The notes below the pieces were generated by a model, which did not search any database, was not told the origin of the DNA, and saw only the letters and a list, made by a program, of their open reading frames with translations. From NCBI GenBank assembly GCA_038330365.1, contig JBBQNY010000111.1, positions 1 through 9,100 on the forward strand: 9,100 nucleotides of DNA, read 5' to 3'. The position numbers were made by a program, and so were the translations under genes. Source of the DNA: JBBQNY01 sp038330365. GTDB taxonomy: Bacteria > Pseudomonadota > Gammaproteobacteria > Xanthomonadales > Ahniellaceae. Below, piece by piece: positions 1 through 5,195 of this stretch (positions are counted from its first letter, which is position 1; each line of letters opens with the position of its first letter).

Positions 1-149
1 CGCTCGTTGGGAGGCAGCAGCGACGCGCTCGGGCGCAGTGATGCCTCGTCCAGTGACCCGGTTCCCTGTGCGAATGCGCGCGCGCGTTCCCAGGACGGCA
101 GACCCGTAGCCCAGAAACCCACACCTTCGACTCTGGCTTCCAGCCTCAT
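1..149 (-). CDS. Beta-ketoacyl synthase, chain-length-factor-like (N-terminal part, cut by window start)
   Basis: The first 49 complete codons and a partial one are visible; the gene continues beyond position 1. The N-terminus reads VEGVGFWATGLPSW near residue 7 and LLPPNER at the window edge. Both match the opening of the short ketosynthase-like proteins that accompany a true ketosynthase in aryl-polyene and xanthomonadin clusters, where they act as a chain-length-factor partner of the ketosynthase in polyene chain extension. The ATG at 147-149 shares four bases (ATGA) with the stop of the upstream ketosynthase, so the two are probably translationally coupled and made in equal amounts, as expected for a heterodimer. 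No strong ribosome binding site of its own is seen. The family assignment rests on about 50 residues; whether the active-site cysteine is absent cannot be seen here. Confidence 0.75.
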   Translation of the reverse strand, partial: MRLEARVEGVGFWATGLPSWERARAFAQGTGSLDEASLRPSASLLPPNE

Positions 150-1345
150 GCGCCGGCTCGCCCGAAAATCAGCGAGCAGTTGTTGCCACCGAATCCAAAC
201 GAGTTGTTCATGGCGACGCGGCAGTCGACCGACTCGTTGTCCAGCCGGATCTGTGCGCCGCAGCAATCATCGAGATCGGTGCTGCCCAACGAGCCCGGCA
301 AAAGCCCGCTTTCCAGGGCGAGCAGGCAGATGACGGATTCGACGATGCCGGCTGCCCCGAGCGTGTGGCCCGTCCAGCCCTTGGTGGAACTTGCGCGCGT
401 GCATGCGTCGAACATGGTCCGCACCACCTCCGCTTCGACTTCGTCGTTGCGCGGCGTCGCCGTGCCGTGCAGATTGATGTAGTCGATGTCGCGCGCGTCG
501 AGCCCCGCACGTTGCAATGCCTCCTGCATCGCGAGGCGCGCACCCAGGCCTTCGGGATGCGGGCTCGACATGTGATACGCGTCGCTGGATTCGCCGTAGC
601 CGAGCAGCTTGGGATCACACTCGTCTCCGCTCCGCTCCAGCAGGGCATAGCCCGCCGCTTCGCCGAGCGAGATGCCGCAGCGCGCACGGTCGAACGGTTT
701 GCAGGGCTCACGCGCAACCAGTTGCAGCGCGTTGAAACCGTAAAGGACACTTCCGCACAACGTATCGACGCCTCCCACGACCGCGGCATCGGCGAAGCCG
801 GCAGCAATGAGGCGCGCCGCCTGCGAGAACGCGCGCGCACTCGACGAGCAGGCGGTGGCCACCGTGGTCGCCGGGCCTTGCAGTCCGAGCGCGTGCTGGA
901 CGAAATCGCCCAGCGAATGTGGCGTGTGTACGATCGAGCGAGCCAGCCGGTCGGGAAACCGCCCGTCAGCGTCGAGATTCGCGTAGGCATCCTCGGTCTC
1001 GCCGATGCTGGAAGTCGACGTGCCCATGACCACGGCGACGCGCTCTGCTCCGTACCGGGATCTTGCGCGCTCCACCGCTGCGGCGAAGCCGTCCTGGCCC
1101 AGACCCAGCCACGCGAGGCGATTGTTGCGACAGTCCCATGGCTGCAGTGGAGCGGGCAGCAGTGGGTCCTCGAGCCCCTCGACCCTTCCAATCCAGGTCT
1201 CGAGACGGGGGGCGGAGCCGAAATCGTTCGGGCGCAATCCGCTGCGGCGATGTCGCAACGCGTCCAGCAGTTCGGCCTTGCCGGTACCGGCAGCCGAAGT
1301 TGCGGTCCATGCGGTGATCGAAAGCGGAAGTTGGGACAGGCTCAA
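146..1345 (-). CDS. Beta-ketoacyl-ACP synthase (FabF/FabB-like KS of an aryl-polyene-type cluster)
   Basis: A 399-residue condensing enzyme of normal family length. The thiolase-fold active site is complete: Cys166 in TACSSS, His293 in HGTATPRND and His327 in KGWTGHTLGAAG, followed by the C-terminal glycine loop FGFGGNN at 383-389. It should extend an acyl carrier protein-bound chain with malonyl-ACP in the cytoplasm. Its 4-base overlap with a chain-length-factor-like gene downstream, and an AMP ligase 111 bases upstream, point to aryl-polyene or xanthomonadin synthesis rather than housekeeping fatty acid synthesis. The start is placed at a TTG at 1343-1345, because no ATG or GTG lies in frame between it and a stop at 1376-1378 and homologues begin about this far before the SITAWTATSA segment. 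No clear Shine-Dalgarno sequence precedes it, so the exact start is uncertain. Confidence 0.9.
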   Translation of the reverse strand: MSLSQLPLSITAWTATSAAGTGKAELLDALRHRRSGLRPNDFGSAPRLETWIGRVEGLEDPLLPAPLQPWDCRNNRLAWLGLGQDGFAAAVERARSRYGAERVAVVMGTSTSSIGETEDAYANLDADGRFPDRLARSIVHTPHSLGDFVQHALGLQGPATTVATACSSSARAFSQAARLIAAGFADAAVVGGVDTLCGSVLYGFNALQLVAREPCKPFDRARCGISLGEAAGYALLERSGDECDPKLLGYGESSDAYHMSSPHPEGLGARLAMQEALQRAGLDARDIDYINLHGTATPRNDEVEAEVVRTMFDACTRASSTKGWTGHTLGAAGIVESVICLLALESGLLPGSLGSTDLDDCCGAQIRLDNESVDCRVAMNNSFGFGGNNCSLIFGRAGA

Positions 1346-1420
1346 GCGGGATCGTTTGCTGGCATCAGACGCGCATTATCGCCGTGCGCGGAAAGCAGCC
1401 GCAACGCGCGGGCTGAGCCG

Positions 1421-1438
1421 GGCAGCTGCCAAGGCAGC
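1421..1438. repeat. Overlapping inverted repeats in the ligase-ketosynthase gap
   Basis: Two overlapping inverted repeats lie 19-36 bases past the stop of the AMP ligase: the perfect palindrome GGCAGCTGCC (1421-1430) and GCTGCC-AA-GGCAGC (1425-1438). On the minus-strand transcript they could form alternative short hairpins between the ligase and the ketosynthase. There is no U-run after them, so they are not a standard terminator. A processing or attenuation element is possible but unproven, and chance occurrence in GC-rich DNA cannot be excluded. Confidence 0.35.
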
Positions 1439-1456
1439 GGAGAGACCCGGGAGACT

Positions 1457-2830
1457 CTAGGATTCAAGCAGTTCCAGCAGCGCTGCCCGCGACAGTTTGC
1501 CGGTCTCGTTGCGCGGCAACGTGTCGACACAGCGCAGTGGGCGCGGCAGAAACACCGGATCGAGCAGCGGCTTCAAGGCAGCCGAGATTTCGGCGCCCGT
1601 GCGACCCGGTGCCACGACGAGGGCGCAGATCCTGCGCACGCCGGCGGCATCGGCACGCTCGCTCTGCAGCACCACGGCATCCACTACGCCCGGCAACGAC
1701 AGGATGCGCTGGGAAATCTCGCCCAGCGAAGCGCGCTTGCCGGCGATCTCCACCAGATCCGTACTGCGGCCGCGCAGGTGAAAGCCATCCGCACCATCGC
1801 GCTCCACCACATCCTGCAAAGCGGTGGGCCGACTGAACCACGGTGCATCAACCAGCGTGACCTCTTTTCCGGCTTGCATGTGCACGCCCGGGTACAAGGT
1901 GAAACGCTGCGTGCGCACCGGTTCGCGGTGGGCGATGACACAGGTCTCGGTCGACCCGAACATCTCGACCACCGGCGCGTTCAGCGCGGACTCTGCCGCC
2001 CGCGCAAGCTCGAGCGACAGCGGCGCTGTCGCCACGACAATGGCCGCGATCGCCGGCTGCGCGATTCCCGACTCGACCAGAGCGCGCAGGTGAACCGGCG
2101 TGGTCACCAGAAAACGCGGCTCCGGAACCTGCGCGAGCGCAGCTGCGATGTCGGCCGGAAAGAAGGGACGGACCGCGTGCACCGCATAGGATCCGAGCAG
2201 AGGCAGCAGTACCGATAATTCCATGCCGTACATGTGCTGGGGCGGCACGGTGGCGATGACCTGACCCATCTGATCGGCGGGTCGATAGCGGTCCAGAACG
2301 GCGATATTGCAGGCGGAACTTCCCGCGAAGCTGCCCCAGGTCTTGCGGTTCTGCTGCGGCGTGCCGGTACTGCCGGAAGTGAAACCGATTGCCACGCAAA
2401 CGTCGGCGGCGATCTGCGGCACTCCGATTGAACCGCGTTCGTGCTCGACTTCACGGGTGCCATCCGCATCGATCACATGCACCGGCACCCCGATGCCCTC
2501 GCGCACGACATCGCTCAGTGCGCAAGCATCCGGAAATCGAGTGAGGGTTTCCGCGACCATGTCCGGGGCGCGCGAGGGCGGCAGCAATGTGGTCATGCCG
2601 CGTACGGCAGCGGCGCAGAAACCGACCAGGAAACGGTACCGGTCCTCACAGAGATTGAGCGCATACGGAACGGGCGACAGCGTCTCTGCCGCATTCGCCA
2701 CGTCGTCGAGAAAGGCCGACGTGCTGACCGCACGCACACCGATATAGGCAAAGATGGGCCCGCAGCGACTCGATGCGAGAAGCGGCGACTCGCGTTCGCA
2801 CTGCAAGGTCGATTGCATCGATGCCGACAT
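1457..2830 (-). CDS. AMP-forming acyl-CoA/acyl-ACP ligase (aryl-polyene starter activation)
   Basis: A 457-residue ANL-superfamily adenylating enzyme, shorter than usual acyl-CoA synthetases (about 500-550). The ATP-binding P-loop is FTSGSTGTP (150-158), the A5-type motif is MFGSTET (290-296), the hinge region with the ribose-binding Asp is GFHLRGRSTDLVE (Asp358), and the C-terminal catalytic Lys445 sits in PRNETGKLSR. The segment NLCEDRYRFLVGF (59-71) and LLPPSR (82-87) resemble the AMP ligases of xanthomonadin and aryl-polyene clusters. The likely role is to activate a 4-hydroxybenzoate- or coumarate-type aromatic starter for loading onto a carrier protein; the substrate is inferred from context only. 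The P-loop reads TPQQN where most ANL enzymes have PKG. The ATG at 2828-2830 is preceded by GGGGAG at 11 bases. The gene leads the leftward cluster, and the ketosynthase follows after 111 bases. Confidence 0.88.
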   Translation of the reverse strand: MSASMQSTLQCERESPLLASSRCGPIFAYIGVRAVSTSAFLDDVANAAETLSPVPYALNLCEDRYRFLVGFCAAAVRGMTTLLPPSRAPDMVAETLTRFPDACALSDVVREGIGVPVHVIDADGTREVEHERGSIGVPQIAADVCVAIGFTSGSTGTPQQNRKTWGSFAGSSACNIAVLDRYRPADQMGQVIATVPPQHMYGMELSVLLPLLGSYAVHAVRPFFPADIAAALAQVPEPRFLVTTPVHLRALVESGIAQPAIAAIVVATAPLSLELARAAESALNAPVVEMFGSTETCVIAHREPVRTQRFTLYPGVHMQAGKEVTLVDAPWFSRPTALQDVVERDGADGFHLRGRSTDLVEIAGKRASLGEISQRILSLPGVVDAVVLQSERADAAGVRRICALVVAPGRTGAEISAALKPLLDPVFLPRPLRCVDTLPRNETGKLSRAALLELLES

Positions 2831-2872
2831 GCCGATTGCTGCTCCCCAAGTGATGAACCTGCCGCGCGCCCC

Positions 2873-2892
2873 GACCGGCCGGGCGCCCGGTC
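2873..2892. repeat. GC-rich palindrome near the AMP ligase start
   Basis: The outer arms GACCGG and CCGGTC enclose the perfect 12-base palindrome CCGGGCGCCCGG (2879-2890). The element lies 43-62 bases before the ligase ATG, so it would be in the leader or at the promoter of the leftward transcript. It may be an operator or an RNA hairpin; no poly-U tract follows in either direction. Confidence 0.35.
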
Positions 2893-3036
2893 TTGTCCGT
2901 TACAGTCCGGGCATGCACCGCGCCGCGACAATCCGTGGGAGCCTCTGATCAATATCACGCCGGCGTCACCGCTTTGTCTGCGCTCCGGTCAAGGCGCGGC
3001 GGCGAACCATTACTCATTGTATTGCGAGCCGTCGCA

Positions 3037-3050
3037 ACACCGACCGGTGT
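3037..3050. repeat. Operator-like inverted repeat ACACCG-AC-CGGTGT
   Basis: A perfect 6-base inverted repeat with a 2-base spacer sits in the AT-richer part of the divergent intergenic region, roughly midway between the two start codons. Size and position suit a dimeric repressor or activator site acting on both directions. No regulator gene is visible in the window, so its partner is unknown. Confidence 0.3.
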
Positions 3051-3109
3051 GCAGACAAGGCGGCCCATAAGATCATTTATTTCAATGGACGGGGTGATGT
3101 CCAGATGCC

Positions 3110-3139
3110 GCCTGGCAGGCGCCCGCGTCCTGCCCAGGC
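3110..3139 (+). repeat. Hairpin-forming leader sequence upstream of the phosphopantetheinyl transferase
   Basis: GCCTGGCAGG (3110-3119) can pair with CCTGCCCAGGC (3129-3139), leaving one bulged base and a 9-base loop. Farther on, CGGCATG (3143-3149) is complementary to CATGCCG (3190-3196), with GCCCG and CGGGC pairing inside. If the transcript starts in the AT-rich stretch near 3065-3090, these structures would fall in its 5' leader, ending about 30 bases before the ATG. No known riboswitch class is recognised. Confidence 0.35.
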
Positions 3140-3226
3140 CCTCGGCATGCGCTGCGACGCGCCCGTCTGCCTGCGGGCCGTCTGGGCATCATGCCGTCGA
3201 CGTGACATTGAACAGAGGTTCCCCAC

Positions 3227-3985
3227 ATGACTCTGCAGCCCGTGCAGCGATCAGAGGCGCTGCCGCACCGGCTCGATCTGCCGCCGGGAATCGTGCATCT
3301 CTGGTGCCAGCCCTGGCCGCTGCGTACGCCGGGCACCGGCGCCGTGCGCGAGCATCTCGCACGCTACGGCGCCCATGGAGGTGCAGGGGCTGGAATCCGG
3401 CTCGGCGTACACGGCAAACCCGAACTCGAGTCCGGCCCGGCGCAAGTCGCGTCGCAGCTGCGCTTCAACACCAGCCATTCGCATGACCGGATCGCGCTGG
3501 CGTTTGCCCGCTCCGTTGCTCCCGGCGTGGATCTGGAAAGGATCCGTGAGCGGCCGAACGCACTCGCGATTGCGGCGCGGTTTTTCCCAGGTGCAGAATC
3601 CCGATGGCTGGCGCGGTTGCCGGAAGCCGACGCGCAGCGCATGTTCCATTGCCTCTGGTCACGGCGCGAAGCGGTGGCCAAGGCACTGGGTGAAAACCTT
3701 GGATTCGCGCTGAATCGTATCGAATTCGCCGCCGACGCCGCAGGTGAACCGGTATTGATTCGCGCCGGCGACGAGGACCCGGCGCACTGGCAGCTGCATC
3801 ACACGGTGCTTTCACCGGGCCTGATTGGCGGCACCGATGCCTTCCAGCTGACACTCGCATGGCGCGGCGCAGATCAGGAGGTGCAAGCCTTTTGCATACC
3901 CTCCCCGGACACGGTCAATTCCAGCGCGACGCCGCCAGCGGAGCAGGATCCAGCTGCGGCACCCGCCCCGACACCAGCGCCGTGA
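3227..3985 (+). CDS. Sfp-type 4'-phosphopantetheinyl transferase
   Basis: A 252-residue enzyme that transfers the phosphopantetheine arm of coenzyme A to a conserved serine of acyl carrier proteins. Family motifs appear in order: HGKPEL (62-67), RFNTSHS (79-85), GVDLERI (100-106) with the magnesium-binding Asp102 and Glu104, and WSRREAVAKALG (144-155) with Glu148 and Lys152. The ATG at 3227-3229 follows AGAGG at 8 bases, a good ribosome binding site. Divergent placement next to the AMP ligase and ketosynthases suggests it activates the carrier proteins of that cluster. Two oddities are seen. The N-terminal lobe is short: the usual stretch of 20-30 residues between the first strand and the GKP motif is reduced. 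The last 27 or so residues form a Pro/Ala-rich tail beyond the normal family end, mostly encoded opposite the 3' end of the converging dehydrogenase gene. The core catalytic residues are intact. Confidence 0.9.
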   Translation: MTLQPVQRSEALPHRLDLPPGIVHLWCQPWPLRTPGTGAVREHLARYGAHGGAGAGIRLGVHGKPELESGPAQVASQLRFNTSHSHDRIALAFARSVAPGVDLERIRERPNALAIAARFFPGAESRWLARLPEADAQRMFHCLWSRREAVAKALGENLGFALNRIEFAADAAGEPVLIRAGDEDPAHWQLHHTVLSPGLIGGTDAFQLTLAWRGADQEVQAFCIPSPDTVNSSATPPAEQDPAAAPAPTPAP

Positions 3986-5195
3986 CCAGCTCGCCGGTCA
4001 CGGCGCACAGGCTGATTCCGAGCATGCCGTGTCCGCCCGCCAGTACCACGTTCCGCGCTCGCGGCGCGTAGTCGATGATCGGCAGATCATCCGGCGTCAT
4101 CGGGCGCCAGCCGTACCACTCCTCGCGCGCACCCACGCCTTCAGGCTCACGCAGGTAGCGCGCCGACGCCCGCACCAGCGCGTCGAGCCGGCGACGATTG
4201 AGTGTCGAATCGAAACCGCTGAACTCCATCGTGCTACCCAGCCGGAAGCCAGCCGGCCAGGTCGTGACGCACACGCTTGCCTCCTTGAGTACCAGCGGGC
4301 GCGACGGTTGACATTCGGGAGGCTGCGCATAGGTGATGGAGTAGCCCTTGCCGGGTTCGATCGGCAGGTCGATGCCGAGCGGTTTCACAAAAGAGGACTG
4401 CCACGGACCGAGTGCCACGACGATGTCGCGGGCACGATGCAGTCCGTGGTCCGAACGCACCCCGCGCGCGCTGCCATCCGCAAGTTCCCAGCCCTCAACG
4501 GTGACGCCACTCTCGATCACGCCGCCCAGCCGCGTCAGCGCGCTCGCGAGCCCTTCCACAAATAGATCGGGACGCAAATGCGCGTCGCGCGGATTGAAGA
4601 GTGATCCCGCGACTCCGGGCAACAGGCAGGGCTCGGCAAATCGGGTGCGTTCGGCATCCCAGATCTCCGTCTCGATCGCCACCGGTGCCAGGGCCCGCGT
4701 CTGGCGCGCGGTGGCGAGCGCGAACGCCCGCGGATCACGGAATACGTAAAGCGTTCCATCGGCCGAAAAGTCGCAGTCGATCGATTCCTCGCGGATCCAT
4801 TCCTCGGTCAGCGTGCGCGAGCGCAGCAACAGGCCGGCACGAATGGCGGTGGCTCGCGCGTACGAGACCGGTTCGCAATAGCGCGAGGCCTGCCAGAGCC
4901 AGAGCCAGCGCCGCGCTTCCCATGCCGGGGAAATCCGCAATGGAGAATCCGCACGCCACATCCAGCGCAATGCCTGTGCCACCAGCCCCGGCGACTGCAG
5001 CGGGGGCGCGTGGCTGGGGGTCAGGGTGCCGCAGTTGCCGTGCGACGTGGCCCCGGCGACCGGTCCGCGATCAAGCACGCGCACCTGCCGGCCGGCACGC
5101 TGCAGCGCATACGCGCACGCGATGCCGATCGCGCCGGCACCGAGCACCAGCACGTCGTCATCCGTAACCGGCGCCTGTCCTGCACTCGCACTCAC
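3915..5195 (-). CDS. FAD-dependent D-amino-acid dehydrogenase (DadA-like)
   Basis: A 426-residue oxidoreductase of the DAO/DadA family, close to the usual 410-430. The N-terminal Rossmann strand VLVLGAGAIG (15-24) carries the GxGxxG dinucleotide motif for FAD, and the C-terminal YGWRPMTPDDLPIID (361-375) and GGHGMLGISL (387-396) match the FAD/substrate region of DadA proteins. It should oxidise D-amino acids to 2-oxo acids and ammonia, passing electrons to the respiratory chain from the inner face of the membrane; related dehydrogenases act on D-hydroxyproline, so the substrate is open. I place the start at GTG 5193-5195, which overlaps the stop of the deacylase gene by four bases (GTGA); a longer form from GTG 5232-5234 is possible but adds an unlikely basic leader. 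AGGGAGG lies about 18 bases upstream, rather far, so coupling is likely. Its 3' end overlaps the converging phosphopantetheinyl transferase gene by 71 bases. Confidence 0.87.
   Translation of the reverse strand: MSASAGQAPVTDDDVLVLGAGAIGIACAYALQRAGRQVRVLDRGPVAGATSHGNCGTLTPSHAPPLQSPGLVAQALRWMWRADSPLRISPAWEARRWLWLWQASRYCEPVSYARATAIRAGLLLRSRTLTEEWIREESIDCDFSADGTLYVFRDPRAFALATARQTRALAPVAIETEIWDAERTRFAEPCLLPGVAGSLFNPRDAHLRPDLFVEGLASALTRLGGVIESGVTVEGWELADGSARGVRSDHGLHRARDIVVALGPWQSSFVKPLGIDLPIEPGKGYSITYAQPPECQPSRPLVLKEASVCVTTWPAGFRLGSTMEFSGFDSTLNRRRLDALVRASARYLREPEGVGAREEWYGWRPMTPDDLPIIDYAPRARNVVLAGGHGMLGISLCAVTGELVTALVSGRVPQLDPAPLAASRWN

Larger units (their letters stand above)
2831..3226. promoter_or_regulatory. 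Divergent intergenic control region between AMP ligase and phosphopantetheinyl transferase
   Basis: These 396 bases carry no convincing gene and separate two divergently transcribed biosynthetic genes. A relatively AT-rich stretch at about 3004-3087 stands out from the GC-rich surroundings and is the likeliest place for promoters. Only weak candidates are visible: minus strand CAGACA-18-GATATT ending near 2950, and plus strand CAGACA-18-TTTATT near 3052-3081. Neither is a good sigma-70 match. Inverted repeats at 2873-2892, 3037-3050 and 3110-3139 are listed separately. Shared control of the pigment-type cluster and its carrier-protein activator is a reasonable inference. Confidence 0.45.

Noticed and set aside
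365..2218. 617-codon open frame on the plus strand
   Set aside because: It lies antisense to the ketosynthase and the AMP ligase, both of which have complete family motifs. Its translation is Arg/Ala/Gln-rich with no recognisable domain, as expected for GC-rich shadow frames.
2873..2892. Palindrome considered as a rho-independent terminator
   Set aside because: No T-run follows on either strand and it lies between divergent starts, where a terminator has no obvious use.
2893..3486. 197-codon plus-strand frame across the divergent intergenic region
   Set aside because: Half of it is a shadow of the phosphopantetheinyl transferase in another frame. The rest is low-complexity Arg/Ala/Ser with no ribosome binding site.
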